Part shown: positions 1-12,530 of the stretch, piece by piece
How the letters are laid out: each line of letters starts with the position of its first letter
Position numbering within the stretch: the stretch's first letter is position 1
NCBI RefSeq assembly: GCF_021730395.1
Contig: NC_069362.1
Span: forward strand, 79,624,001-79,688,000
From: Mercenaria mercenaria
Lineage: Eukaryota > Mollusca > Bivalvia > Venerida > Veneridae
Direction: 5' to 3'
DNA length: 64,000 nucleotides
The notes under the pieces: generated by a model
The model's input: the letters and a program-made list of their open reading frames with translations, nothing else
Told to the model about the DNA's origin: nothing
Databases searched by the model: none
Made by a program: the position numbers and the translations under genes

Positions 1-1651
1 TAGATTCGACTAAAGTTTCCTGATTAATGCAAGGACGTGATCGCTAATTTATCTTGTTTCACAGTTATCCGCAATAGCTGTCATAAACAAATACATATGA
101 TTGTTCAATTATGGACGGACAGAATTTCTATCGTTGTCATGAAACAAATTGGTTATGACCTTGACTTGTTTCCTGCTATAAATGTGGAAATGACAGGTAA
201 TTACTTTGTATTTTCCCCAGAGATGCCTAGTTTTTGAGTTGCTGTAATACATGTAAAATTCTCGCTTTTGGATGAACGCATTTGTGAACATTTCGGCTCT
301 GGTCTTTCCTTACATGGATTTATGAAACTGACTTTTTACTAAGCGCCACGAATGATTGATGAGATTCCCATTACAACTGAAATAAAACGCTGCCATATGG
401 GCTATATTTTGAATATGCTCGTCCACCGGATCGACAAAATTCAAAATTTTAAGTCAAAGTCAATTTCTTTAGTCTTTCGATATAGATGATGAATTCTTCA
501 ATGCGAGTGCAGACGAGACAAATGCTTGCACCCATAAAATAGAAAATTCACGAGTGAAACCTTTCAGATGTAGGGAAGTATGACTCTACCAGAACTGCAA
601 ACTTCATGGTCCTTTTAACAGACATTTAGTGCCTACGCTTCTGGTAACCAAAGTCTTAGCCTCCGTTCTAGGCGTCAGCGGTAATCAGTTAACTTGTGTG
701 GAGTTTCATATATATTATACGCATTCTAACTGATGTCAGAACTAATAATTACTTTTCTGAAAATAAAACTTGTTATGAATTCAGATATTAAGGCGCCTGT
801 GTCTAACTTGTACATAAATCAGAAAATTGACAATAACTGAAGAACATACAGAAGCCGTTCGCTATTCTTTGAACTAGTTTGAACTAGTTAAAACCGTTCT
901 TTAGTCATCACATCACTATTTCTCCCCAAGAGTTCGACCGTGCCTTTTGACCATCATTAATCAAAGATGTATCAGGAATGACAAACGTAAATGGGACAGA
1001 TAGTGCTTAATATTTTTCCGGCCACAGGCCCATATTGATTTCACCTTTACTTCCTTAAATATCTGGGGTGATGGTCATTTAACAGCTGATTAAAACTGTA
1101 CATTTTGATTGGTGGATGAACAAATTGCACAGGTTTTCGAATGGAATAGATAATATTTACTTAAGGGGAGTTCAGGTGCTCTGAGCTGTATTGTTAGACA
1201 GTGTAATCCGTTGCAAAACTCCTGTGGAAATAACTTAAGTCACAAACGGTAGTGAAATTATACAAACCTGTCAACTCTGCCACTCTAATACGGAGGATCG
1301 TATGGTGTCATCTCCCGTAAACGATTTACAGTAAACAAGTCCCATACTCAACTCGTTCCTATTTTTGTCATTTCGTATACCTTGACGATTTCAAAAATGG
1401 TCATTTCGTCCCCAACTTTTCGCCCCCTCCTTTTTAGTCTTATTTTTGTCAAAGTTTCCTAGAATATGATTATTAAAATATGTGTTCTGTAAAATAATTA
1501 TGTTCTACATGAAAAAAACATGAAAATTTTACTTTAAAAACTACATTTTGTTTTGCTTTATATATAATACCCGATCGTATGTAAAAGTGCATGTACGTTT
1601 CGTAGCTTTAAAGTGCGCATTGTGTATCTTTTTTAAAGATACTTATTGTTT
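1..1651. other. AT-rich DNA, no gene seen
   Basis: The reading frames here are short (about 60 residues), have unremarkable composition and overlap on both strands. I see no domain, splice-flanked coding block or clear repeat boundary. Confidence 0.6.
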
Positions 1652-1812
1652 TTAACCCTTACCCTGATAAATTTCTATAATGAATTCGTCCATATTTCAA
1701 ATTGGACATAAAAGGGGTGCTTAACAAAAAAATACTGACTGAATGATGAACAGTGCAGATCATGATCAGACTGCACGGATGAATCAGTCGTGTTTAGCAT
1801 GATAAGGGTTAA
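1652..1812. mobile_element. Short TTAA-flanked MITE (copy 1)
   Basis: The segment starts TTAACCCTTACC and ends AAGGGTTAA, giving short terminal inverted repeats (CCCTTA/TAAGGG) inside a TTAA duplication. It contains the block 'cagtgcagatcatgatcag', shared with the copy at 39,399-39,602, but is about 40 bp shorter, so it looks internally deleted. TTAA targets are used by piggyBac-type and some Kolobok transposases. The element is non-autonomous and has no ORF. The family placement is inference. Confidence 0.75.
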
Positions 1813-4085
1813 TGTAATGACGGGCAAAATCACCGATTAAACGGATGTATAACTCTTGTCCAGTTTTTCTGTTTGGACTATACTGGTGTTGTTTCCGTAA
1901 CGGATCATTAATATTACCTTGAACGTAATGATACAATGAGGGGAAACAATTTGACTACCTTCAAATCAATTTTTTAGTTTCTGTTTATCAAACAGTATTA
2001 GTTGGAAAGTCCGCACGGAAGACTTAATTTTATTCTAAACCAGATCGATATACATCTATATCACTTTAAATATATTTGCAAGCGTAATCTTTTGAATCAT
2101 GGAGTTATCTAGTAAAATGAATACAGTACATTTGAATGAATATGAATTTAACGTTCCATTGAAATATGCCTTAACAAACTTGTCTAATGAATCAACTTTC
2201 GTTATGTAATTTTGTATATCTAAATGGCAACTATCACAGCTTTAAGATGCAAATTTACTCATACTTGATCTACTGTCTTGCTTCATCCAGCAGACAACAT
2301 AATAGCTATTTTATGCTTACTCTTTATAATAAATATGCATTATACATTCTTTTAGAGGCATAGAATACAACCAACCAAGATAAATGATACATGCGGCATG
2401 CACCATTGTTTGTGTCCTCTTTTTGAAATGACATAGTTTACCTTGCACAATTCAGTGTATTGCGCAACATTAGTGAAATATATTTCTTTCTGGTGCTTGT
2501 TAAATGAAAACCTATTCTTCATCATTAGTTTGCACTGGAGCAGTAGGCAGAATGTCTCCTGCAAATATAATGGCTTTACAAATCCTGATTCTTGAGAGAA
2601 TATAATGCATGTATTCTGTACAATGTATTTATCTATAATAACGACTTCATCATATTTGATTCGTATCTTTTTACTGCACATCTCGCGTTAGCAGACTTGA
2701 ATATTGAAACATAAAAAATCTGCAACATTGATGCAAATATTGAAGTTTGTCTGTTTAAAATACATTTCGTTCGTTTCATTTATTTATAACAGTTTTAACT
2801 TCGTTTTTGTAAGGCAAAATAATTTGATTATTTGATTATTTGTATATGTTCCAACAGTACTTAGCTATCATAACATTTAAAACGTTTAGACTTTTCTAAT
2901 GTACACTGTGGAATTCATATTAGTAGATTAATAGTATTGATTATTGTTAATGTGGGGATTATTTCATTAGATAAATATTGTCTTATTAGAACGTGATTAA
3001 TTTTACAGAATACCACAAAAGCATTAATTCCTTAAAGATATCCAGTGCACGTATTTCACGTTTAGATCAATTGAATTTTAATTGACTAAATATATAAACA
3101 ATGTGTGTTCACAAATCAATATGATACATTGTATAACAGGCATTTGTTTACAAACACTTCAAACTGTTTAGTGGTATAACATTCATACTGTGCTTAAAAT
3201 AATGATATAAATTTCAAAGTACGTCGCTATATAACAGGTCAGTCATTACCATTATCTGATATTGTATGACAGGCTAAATAAGGAAGACGAACAAAAACGA
3301 TGGATGAATTATTTCTTTTGTATAATTTAACAAGCGGCAGTCTCTTTAAGCGCTCTTTTCAAAGCACCATCTAGTACATTCTTCCTGTCCTTTTGTACTT
3401 TTTCAATTTCCGATTAATGCAATATTACTATTTCTTTGTATTTCTGGGATATTTAGTTTAATTAAGTATTGATCTCATGATAAAAAGATATATACTACTA
3501 ATTATTTTTTGGGAGATTGTTGTCGGTAGCTGATCAAGCATTGTTGTAATATTGTATGTACCATGACCCCTTTCTTTGCGATAGATATGAGAATGGCAGT
3601 TAATTATCAGGGAGATTGTTTGTATATGTCCGCACTTGATATTAAGAGATAAATCAAATCAAGTAAAAATCTGATTACCATTCATCTGACCATTTTTTTC
3701 TACAATAATCTGTCACTGACAAAAGTGGTAGGGTGATTTATAGGCGCTTATTTAGGCTCTGTTGATAATAGTATTCCAACGCTTCATATTTATTATGTCA
3801 CATTAAATGGAAAATATTAGCAATTTAAAATTCATTCACTGTTATACACCTCCTAAATGGCCATACACAATGTAAATACATTATCTTATATGGCATGCTA
3901 AAAACAAAATTGAATTAAAGGCGTAGTTTGTAAAACTGTAGAGTGAATAAAAACAGAATTAAATTAATCTCTGAGAATATCTATTCAAGGCACTAAATTG
4001 TTTGGAAAATTGACGCATTTCGCTAAAATACCTCGGAGTTTGCCTTGTGCTGCAATTACTTCAACGAGAAAGCCAACAGCTTATA
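1813..4085. other. AT-rich DNA, no gene seen
   Basis: Only short overlapping ORFs occur, the longest being 109 codons on the minus strand at 2,352-2,681. That one has no recognisable motif and lies in low-complexity AT-rich sequence. No repeat boundary was recognised. Confidence 0.55.
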
Positions 4086-4088
4086 TAA

Positions 4089-4773
4089 TACCCCAGTCAC
4101 ATGTACGGCGCGGATAGCTACGTCTATCCACGGATAGAAACGTAGTAATCCGTATCGATTCGTACCTGACCCGTACCTTAAAGTAGTTATCCGTATCAAT
4201 CCGTACCGACCCGTACGGTGTCGGCCCGGTACAATTTCTCCTTCTTTGCTGTATAGTAAAACAAGCACTTTTGGACATGGATTGTGAATTTCACAACAAA
4301 ATTGCAGCATTGACAGCTCTATATTTCTGAAGAGTAGTACTATCCCAGTCAATATATCACAGAAAAACACCACCATCAACGATGAACTTTTTTGCTACAC
4401 ATCAAAGTATCTAGTCCATGTTTAAATTTCCCACTGACATCTGTCATGGCCACCAGTCTGGTGTAGTTTTTTAATCCTTCCGCACAGAAATGTAATCCTG
4501 AAAAACACACATAAAACAACTGTTAAAGACATCAGAAATGACAAAAATGTACACAGTATCAATAAATACATTTGGAATATAACATGTCAAAGTAGGGATA
4601 GCGTTAAATTGGGAACTTCAAAATTTCAAAGAACTACTTTCTAGGATACAACGACCCGGAAGTACTTCTATACCGGGGTGACACCGTACAGCTCAGGTAC
4701 GGATCGATACGGATTACTACGTTTCTATCCGTGGCTAAACGTAGATATCCGCGCCGTATGTGTGACAGGGGTA
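4089..4773. mobile_element. Harbinger-like MITE with ~85-bp inverted repeats
   Basis: The left end TACCCCAGTCACATG... and the right end ...GTGTGACAGGGGTA are inverted copies of each other. The similarity extends about 85 bp inward through 'cggatagaaacgtagtaatc'. The termini are flanked by TAA on both sides (4,086-4,088 and 4,774-4,776), matching the 3-bp TWA-type target used by PIF/Harbinger transposons. The interior is AT-rich and encodes no transposase, so it is non-autonomous. Minus-strand ORFs inside it (4,056-4,379) are by-products of the inverted repeat. Confidence 0.75.
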
Positions 4774-4776
4774 TAA

Positions 4777-6039
4777 AGGTTATAACACACTAAATAGTTG
4801 TTGTTCTTTATTCTATATAAAAATGATCTAATTCCAATGACCGCAGCACACATCAGGACCCATTTTAAATGTATGTAACCTACATTTTCTTGAAGAATAT
4901 TGTCAGTACTAACTAAAAATCAAAAGAAAAGTGGGGGTCATATTTGATGCAAGAAAAATAACTTCAGTCAAACACACAAACTGCAAAATCAGTTAAAAAA
5001 TGAGACCCCAAATTATACTGGTGGTGTATGATCTAAGTTTCCTTGAAAAATTTTGTAATGTTGTTATTTCATTATGAAAATGCTACCTGCATGTCAAGCA
5101 AAGATCTGTCATGTGATTTTAGCAAAAATAAAAAAACATGCAAAGAAAATAAGGAAAATAGCTCTACAGAGCAAAAAAACTGAGATCTATTTGTATCCAC
5201 CATTATGCGACTACCATGTTTTTTCGAGCCATTTTTGTTTTTAGTGTCTGTATGCCTAAATCATTATCAGTACATTATATACAGACGTGCATAATGCGTC
5301 TTTCTGTTAGTCGCTAGACATCATCTAGTTCTCTGTGAGTTTGGAATAACCGGAATCTTGTAATATGCAAAAGAACTTAAAAAAGTTAAAAATGATTTAA
5401 TATTATTATTTTCTTAGACATATTCATCATTTGTTTCTAATGTTTAGGTTTTAGGTTTTAATTAAAGCAGGAGATGCTGTTAAAAAAATTCCTTTTTGTA
5501 TACAGAAGAAATCACTCTCTCAGTATTTCAAATTATATTTGTATGCATGCGACTTTTCAATAGTTGGTTATTCAATTAAATCAGCGTGTTCAATTAATTT
5601 GTCAAAATAGAAAACTGAGCAGTTCAGTAAGAGATGCAGCACAACAAATAAACAAGAGTAAAAAATGTATTGAACCAATTTCAGCAGTCGACTTCATAAC
5701 TGATCAGAAACAATAATAAAATATTTTGCTCCAGACAAAACATTTACAGTTTATTTTGTAAAATTGCTTTACACGTTTGTTGGTAAAAGTATCAATTTTT
5801 TTTCATGTAAGATTATAAAAATGCCTTATACTTATAAATATTTTATCTATGCACACATTTTCTGCAAAATTGAATAAAAACGTATTTTATAATTACGATA
5901 AATTTGCGACAAATTATGTGGCGTTTCATTTTAAATTCATTTCATTTTTCTTCTGTTTTACATTGTAAATCATCTGACGGCTGAAGGTAATGATATATTC
6001 AAATACTGATATCGACACTGTCAGAAATTCCAATATATT
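4777..6039. other. AT-rich DNA, no gene seen
   Basis: There is no ORF above background, no splice-flanked coding block and no clear repeat pair. Poly-A and poly-T runs are frequent. Confidence 0.55.
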
Positions 6040-6580
6040 TGAGGGATAATCTGGCAAAATCTCCCGGCGCCCGTCCTGCGGCGGTGGCAGGGTTAGTTTC
6101 AGCTCATCTGACGGCGCCCGGGAAAGGTAAAGAGAAATGTTAAAATTCAGCGGCAACCGGACGATTGTTTGGCCATTTAACACATTGTTAGAGCACTGTC
6201 TGACTGTTGGAAGGGGCCCGGACGGTGCTTGCTTTATTCAGACAGCGGCAGTACGATTCCTGTTCTAAACTTTACCTTGACCGTCCTGGCATCGTCCTAC
6301 TTGATACCGTCCGATGAACAATAATCGTCCGAGTATCGAATTCTGCTCGTTAAGGCATAATACATAGAAGACGCGGACAGTAAGGGAGCCCTAAAAGCAA
6401 TCCTCCGGTAACCGCCCAGTAACCAATAGGGTGCCACCAGACTTAAAATACCCGTCCGTTTTTTCTGTATATCTGGCATGGTCGCCGGCCGGTCCCTGTC
6501 AAATTAAATGACTGTCTGCCCGGCATGTCCTCGCAGAAAGAGTTTGCGGTGCCCCCTTTTTTCCGACCGCGTGAGCAAAA
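6040..6580. other. GC-rich island with repeated CCGTCC/GGACGG
   Basis: The base composition rises sharply compared with both flanks, and CpG is common. The six-base word CCGTCC or its complement recurs many times, along with CGGCGCCCG. Short ORFs on both strands (5,926-6,183 minus; 6,297-6,479 minus; 6,508-6,702 plus) look like by-products of the GC content. It could be a promoter-type CpG island for a gene I cannot identify, or an old GC-rich insertion. I saw no inverted termini or target duplication. Confidence 0.45.
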
Positions 6581-7283
6581 TCGTCAGCGCATATTACACT
6601 TTCCAAATCTATGAATCGACGACGCTAGAAAAACATCGGACAACGCCTGTTTTGTTTGTGACTGAAGCAATACATGCATCGTGTTCTGTTAAATGCAACT
6701 AATATTAAAATATCCTTATCAACTATTTCAGTAGTCAATCATTGGTCTACAACAGGTGTTCCTGAAGTCACTTTCGTTTAATTCATGTGCCATGCAAACA
6801 AAATAAAAACTTTATTGGCTACTTCAGTGGCAACAAAATACTTTGAAAATAGAACCATTTTCTAGAATGCATTATCTTTCATCTTAGGGCACAGATCTGT
6901 TTTCCGGAAACAAGTCTGAAAGAGGTTTTGCATAATAACTGAAGGCTTAAACTTGTGTAAAGAAACAAGTTCCTCACATGTGTGCATGATTAATTCTTAA
7001 TCTAAAACATTTTAGAAAAAATGTTTCTCTGGTGAACCTAAGATTCTAAATACTAGTTTACTTACTGCTATATAAAATTAATTGCTAGTTAAACTGAATG
7101 ATAAAATCTTTTGAAATTGCTCTAAGAAGTAGGTTTTCAATTCTAATGGTCAGCAGGATTAAAAAATCATTTTATCTCGTACCAACACATTAGGAGGCAG
7201 ACGCTTTAAAAACAAATCTTTGTACTTTTAGATATTGTTTACATTGTGACATTCAGAGATAGCGGTTTGTTTGGTGTTGTGAT
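6581..7283. other. AT-rich DNA, no gene seen
   Basis: This is a spacer between the GC-rich island and the first exon-like frame at 7,284. No motif was recognised. Confidence 0.5.
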
Positions 7284-7346
7284 ATGGCCATGGGTAAATT
7301 ACTAAGAAGTATAGCGGCTTATACCAAATCTGCTAAAACATTTCAG
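7284..7346 (+). CDS. Exon-like frame, unknown product (tentative)
   Basis: A short open frame begins ATGGCCATGGG at 7,284 and runs 21 codons (MAMGKLLRSIAAYTKSAKTF-Q) to a good splice donor, CAG|GTAATC. The start context has a purine-poor but ATG-doubled leader. The peptide is basic and mildly amphipathic, as in some mitochondrial presequences, but that is weak. I do not recognise it. It could be the first exon of a small gene continuing into 7,770-7,931 or beyond. The phases of the two do not join cleanly using the acceptors I can see, so they may be unrelated. Confidence 0.2.
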
Positions 7347-7769
7347 GTAATCATCATTCATCCTCTAAAACGATGTCAAAATTGTAGTATTATTATCAAA
7401 TGTACACTGACAGAGACCACCAGCCTGTCCAAAAATACAATAAATTTATTAACTGTTACTGTTTGTAGCGATTAAGACCAAACAAAATTCATTTTCATTT
7501 CATGCATAACTCTTAAAACTCTTGAGAGTACTTAAGTGAATTGCAAGAGAAAAGTTATTCTACGGGGAAGTTTTTCCTCTATTGCGGAAACCGGTCGCAG
7601 TATAAGTCATATGTGCCGCACTCATGCATATACAACTAAGAGTGAAGTAACTTAACTGCTTATTACTTTGATCCTTTAGTTATTCGTTTAAGATTGTCAT
7701 CTATGTGCCTTACTTTGCCTATGTATTAATTATGTTCATATCTATATTGTTAAGGACTACGGTTTCAAG

Positions 7770-7931
7770 ACGCTGTGTTCGTGGCCGTGGCTTTATTTTG
7801 ACATCTGCACAGTATCAGTGCCAGGCAAAGTGTAAAATCCGGCCGTCCTTTCTATCCAGTAAAGAATTTATTAATAAAGGTATCGTCGTGAAAAACTTTG
7901 TTTGTGAACAAGAAAAACTTGTTACAATCAG
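7770..7931 (+). CDS. Exon-like frame, unknown product (tentative)
   Basis: An open stretch preceded by a possible acceptor (tttcaag) ends at the donor-like CAG|GTAATA. The encoded peptide contains RRCVRGRGF and two further cysteines (QYQCQAKC) before KIRPSFLSSKEF. Codon use is less AT-driven than in the flanks. No domain is recognised. The frame also runs upstream through a hydrophobic stretch that is probably intronic. This is a weak call. Confidence 0.2.
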
Positions 7932-8156
7932 GTAATATTTTATATATAAATCTGTAAATTCTGTTCCTGTATCTCATTCCATACATGTATCTTCTATAAC
8001 TTTGCTTATTGCCATAAATTATGATATCGAATATTTTGTTGGATATAATTTATTGTGCTAGTGTTAATTTCCTTTATATTAATTGCGTGAAAAAAATTGT
8101 TCATAAAGAATTGTGTTGTGTTTGTGCTATTGTGCTTGTGCTGAATAAACGTTATT

Positions 8157-8423
8157 ATGGGTCTCGTGATAGGACATAGCCAGGTCAAGTATATGAGTGA
8201 GTACTTGTGGCCAGAGACTTATTCCGTGTTTGCGTATCCGGGAGCTAAAACACAAGAGTTCATGGTCAAGGACTACATATATGAAGTGGCACAGTATTTT
8301 TCTATAAGTGTCTTATTTAAAATATTAATTTATTTTGTACTAAGTGATGAAAATCTAACAACTGATACAACGCATATTTTTCTGATTGACCAGTTAAAAA
8401 AAGTTAAGCATAAAACACATTGA
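8157..8423 (+). pseudogene. SGNH-hydrolase-like fragment
   Basis: The frame begins ATGGGTCTCGTG and encodes MGLVIGHSQVKYM followed by SVFAYPGAKTQEF. The block 'V-I-G-H-S-Q-V-K' resembles block I of the SGNH/GDSL esterase fold (usually G-D-S) found in many bivalve uncharacterised proteins and in retroelement accessory ORFs. Aspartate is replaced by histidine here, and downstream blocks (GxND, DxxH) are not found. About 50 residues look coding before the frame decays into AT-rich sequence. The assignment is by motif resemblance only. A diverged exon or a retroelement relic are both possible. Confidence 0.35.
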
Positions 8424-9067
8424 CATTGATATATCAAAGAAACCGTTCTTAATATTTGTTAAACTGATTATTTTTTTCTGATATGAAATACCCAAATCCT
8501 ATAAACTTGTTAGCACCCTTGATTAGGTGTTGATTAATCACCGTCCATCAGACTGAGCGGCTGTCGGCACGTGTTTAGTTGATTGGATTATCACACCAAT
8601 CATGATACATCATAATACTGTTCCAGTCACATAATAATAGCTACGTATAATGAAACGCTCGGATTTAAAATAAGTTCTTCTTTTTTTAATTAGTGATTAA
8701 GTAATTGAATTATGCACCATGTTATGCCGCAGATATTACCTGTCCTTGTTAAAAAGTAATGTATTTTGCAAATATTTATTAAATTTATAGAACATAATGG
8801 AACTGCATAATTCATGCAACTATTGGTAAATTTAGATTTTGTCATCTTTTAAAGGTTGCTCGTTTTCTTTTTTTTTTTTATTTCTCTCGGGTCACAATAC
8901 ATGACAACATGAGGTATAACGTAATATTGCTTAAACAGGCGAGACAACAAAAAGGCATAGAAACAAAAATCGGTTTCGTGTACAATAGTAGATAATAAAA
9001 ACATGATTATTGGTAGTTGATATATATGTAATCGGGAGAATAGTCTTCAATTTTAAAATCAGTTTTA

Positions 9068-9591
9068 ATGTCAGCTCAGTCAGCGATTTTAGAGATGTGG
9101 AATCGTGAAGCTGGTGAACTTAATACTCTGCTGCGTCAAATGGCTTTCGGTACTCCATGGCTGGAAGTTATCAAACAGTCTGATTTCCATACAATGTTCG
9201 GTAAGTGTTTAAAGTACTTGAATAATGAAATTGATAAACAAATGTACATGTTTTCTGCTATTGAACAGTGTCAAAGACGGGATTCGAGCTTCAAGAATAC
9301 ATGTTATCAGACAACATTATTTCCATTATAATTATAATTTTTTTCTTGTAAAGCTAATATTTGATATGAATAATGAATAAATTATAAAGAAAATGAAAAG
9401 TTTAATAAAACGTCTGTATGTAATCCGACACCCTAATTTCTATAGTAAATTGTGACAAGTGTTTAAAAATAATCAATACAGGCATTGAAGAAAAAAATCC
9501 GAACGCGGACACTATTTATCATATCAAAGGAATCCATAAGGTACACATATCAGAAACATTAAATTATAATTGCCTACAGCCCGCAGTTTAG
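9068..9591 (+). CDS. Two-exon candidate small gene, unknown product
   Basis: Exon 1 (9,068-9,200) encodes MSAQSAILEMWNREAGE onward, with codon use richer in G+C than the surroundings, and ends at a strong donor (TTCG|GTAAGT). Exon 2 starts after an acceptor at 9,480-9,481 and continues the same frame with IEEKNPNADTIYHIKGIHK, reaching a stop at 9,589-9,591 (about 80 residues in all). A donor-like AAG|GTACAC at 9,541 could instead lead to further exons. The ATG itself may lie within an acceptor region (ttttaaaatcag), so exon 1 could be internal. I do not recognise the family. No signal peptide or membrane segment is evident. The support is the open frame across a phase-1 splice, which is suggestive but not decisive. 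Confidence 0.35.
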
Positions 9592-9845
9592 TTTAACAAA
9601 GTCGTGCGATTAAACTGACGCACAATGAACAATATTCACTGCCACACATAAATGGGCCTGCAGACAAGTCTCAAAAATGTTGGTAAACTGCTTAAGAAAA
9701 TATAAGATGGTTCATATGTTTGAAAGTTATATAATGATAATCGCAGTTGTAAAATAGGGCTATGCATAGCCGTGAGAAATTGATACTGCCATTCTAACTC
9801 ATTTGTGAAAAAATTAAATGAGTATTACAAAGGCATTAGAGATAT
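9592..9845. other. AT-rich DNA, no gene seen
   Basis: A non-coding spacer between the two-exon candidate and the degenerate array starting near 9,846. Confidence 0.5.
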
Positions 9846-10345
9846 GATAGATCATATCTTTACATATTTATAAACTACAGAATTTAATCTTTCAAATTAT
9901 GAATAGATAATTGTCAGATTTAAAGTTATGAGAAAAATAACAAGGATGGCCGTGCTTTCCGACTTACGGAAACTGATGGTGACAACGGGAAAAAATCAGC
10001 TATTTTCAAATCGGTATTAACAAGTCATTTGCAGTCGGATGCTATAAATCTTTACATATTTGTAATCTGCATAATGTCAGCTTTCAAAATACGTATATTT
10101 CATTGCAAAATATAACGTAATTAGAAAAAAAGTAGGGATGGCCGTATTTTATCACCTTCTGAATTCTATTTTGATTACAGTAAAAAAAAAAAAACTAAAT
10201 TTCAAAATAATATTTTAAATTCGTTTAAGGTCGGATTATTAACTTCTTTACATATTCTTAAACTGCATCACGTCAGCTTTACAATGATGTATAAATTATT
10301 GATATATGTAAACAAATGAAGAAATAAATAGGGGCGGCCGGATTT
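9846..10345. repeat. Degenerate tandem repeat, ~190-bp unit, three copies
   Basis: Three diverged units share 'tctttacatat...aactgca' followed about 80 bp later by 'ggatggccg' (near 9,950, 10,135 and 10,335). The third ends in a short run of GGATGGCCGG repeats (10,362-10,384). Spacing is about 190 bp. There is no coding potential. It could be a decayed satellite or the internal array of a Helitron-like element. Confidence 0.5.
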
Positions 10346-12372
10346 TCCGTCAAAATCTATCCGGATGGCCGGGGATGGCCGGATTATACACACTCCCTCA
10401 GTGCCATTCTGCAATTAGTTTAATGTAATTGTGAAAAGTCAAGGTAAGTACGTTGTAAAGGCAGAGGGTACATAGCTGAGTTATTGTAGTTCCGAGGATG
10501 AAAAACGCACTGAGTAGAGACCGTACCATAGCTCTTCGCATACTTTGATTTTTCAAACTAAAGTGATTTTTACAAATGCACCGGTTACCGGTTATGATAA
10601 AAAATGTAAACAAAAGACTCCGTCTATAATCTTTGAAATGTATGAATGACACTCGATCTTAGTTGTAATAGTGACTGACAGGGAATGCTAATGACTCCAT
10701 GTGTTGCAGAAAGGTATTTAGTTTGTTACTGTAATTTCCTTTCAACTGAAATCCTCTCAAAACTGGTAAAATAATTAATTATATTTGGACAAAGCTCACG
10801 GTCTTTTTCCGTTCGACAGCTGCTAAAAGGGCAAATATAAAAGATTCAGAGTAAGTTATATTTCACTGGTACTACCAGTTAGTAAGTTCATACTCTGAAC
10901 AACACGTCAGAGAAATGTGGGCAGATTTGAACGATTATGACGTTGGCAGCATTAGATTATATTTTTTCTTTACACGAAAATCGCCGTTAGGTAACAAAGC
11001 GAATACGCCGATAATCCGGAGTCACCGATTATTGTTCCAGTTCACGCAATGTAATCCAGGCAATTAAACTGCATAGCTATTAGCTGCTGCTGTTATAGGG
11101 AAGTGGTAGAGACTCTGCCTTAGGTGTGAGAGGTCCTGGGTTCGAGTTCCAGTTAGAGCTTCACTATTCGCATTCTGCTAAAGCATAGTTTTGCTGTTAA
11201 TAAACTGTTCCAGATGTTCTAATTTTTTAGCACACAGTATTATGGATCATTATTTAGCAATCCAGATCAAAGTTGAATGTTAAATCAAATGCACCCAATT
11301 AGTAAATATTCACTATATTATGTCCCTTCGATGTTTATGCTCTCCATGTTCGAGAAGAGTTAATTTCCTTGATCACAAAATTTTCTTTAACATGAAAATA
11401 TTAAATGCTCATAACTCCACACTTCTGGTTATAATATTGTATATATTTCTGTTTTTGAGAAATATATGGACATTTGTCTTCATTTCAAAGCTTTTTAACT
11501 TCAAACCTATGATTTGAAAAACTTAGGTACTATCTCTACACTGAGTTTTTAGGTCAACTTTTAATTAACATAGTTAATCTGCAATTTAAAATACAGAAAA
11601 ACACTAAATTTACGTTATAGATTCGGTTGAAATAGACGATCATTGAAATTAAAATTGATTTAAACATTCTTGACCTTTTTTGCCATATTGTTGGTTTGAT
11701 TTTAATCTGATCAAATACAAACGGCTAAACAACACATAATGGTATAAACAATAGCTTGTGCTTGTAAATTTCTTACGTCCTAGTACCTAATAAATAGCAG
11801 ATTGAAACAATTTATATTCCCAGGTTGTGATCGAAAAAGTGAAGTTCAAGATGTAGTAGCGACTTAAAAAAGTATTGTATAATAGCTGAGAGTGGACTAC
11901 AAATTAGGCTGGTAAAAAGGATCTAATATAACAGTTTTTCTCATAGTGCAATTGAAATAATTTAAAATGCCATAATAGTTCGTTTTATGGAATGTATTCT
12001 GATAAAATCAACATTTCTATTGATGAACCATATTGATGAAATCATTTTCGGATTCATTTTAGATCCACAGAATAGATACCTGCATATTGTTTTTGTCTAA
12101 GATCAAAGAATAATTCAGTATTTATAACTGTGTTTTTTTTAATTATTGTCTAGCGGCAAAGAGTAATTCACTATTCACTTTAGCGGCCTCAGACGCTCTC
12201 AGAACTTGTTGCTCGGTACTTGTTGTATTTCTTGAATTATGTAAAGCTTATCTTAATTAGTCGACTGCTATATTTAGTTGTATTTTCCAGGTTGGCATCG
12301 GCACAATTTGCACTACGAAAACAAGTAAATATTTGAAGTTATTCTTCATTGTGGAGAAAAGTGCAATAAATA
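10346..12372. other. AT-rich DNA with one tRNA-like sequence
   Basis: No supported ORF. It contains the tRNA-like segment annotated at 11,087-11,160 and otherwise looks like unique AT-rich DNA up to the long inverted-repeat element. Confidence 0.5.
11087..11160 (+). pseudogene. tRNA-like sequence, probably a SINE head or tRNA pseudogene
   Basis: It contains a box A-like TATAGGGAAGTGGTAGAG and a box B-like GGTTCGAGTTCC at plausible spacing. Box B carries an extra base relative to GGTTCGANTCC. The 3' end (agttagagct) does not pair with the 5' end, so no normal acceptor stem forms, and no anticodon arm folds cleanly. I do not see a SINE body downstream. Confidence 0.4.
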
Positions 12373-12530
12373 ATAGTAGAGCAGCAAATCCCCAGTTTTA
12401 GCATTCAACCTGGCCACCAAAAGTTACAAAATATGTCATATACCAAAATATTTGGGAGGGTCTGAAGTTTGTTGGAATGCCGGCATAAATTGCAAATTTT
12501 TGGTGCGGACCGTGAAATCCAAGATGGCGT

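Noticed and set aside
4056-4379. 107-codon minus-strand ORF
   Set aside because: It lies across the inverted repeat of the MITE and has repeated Arg/Tyr/Gly only because of the repeat words.
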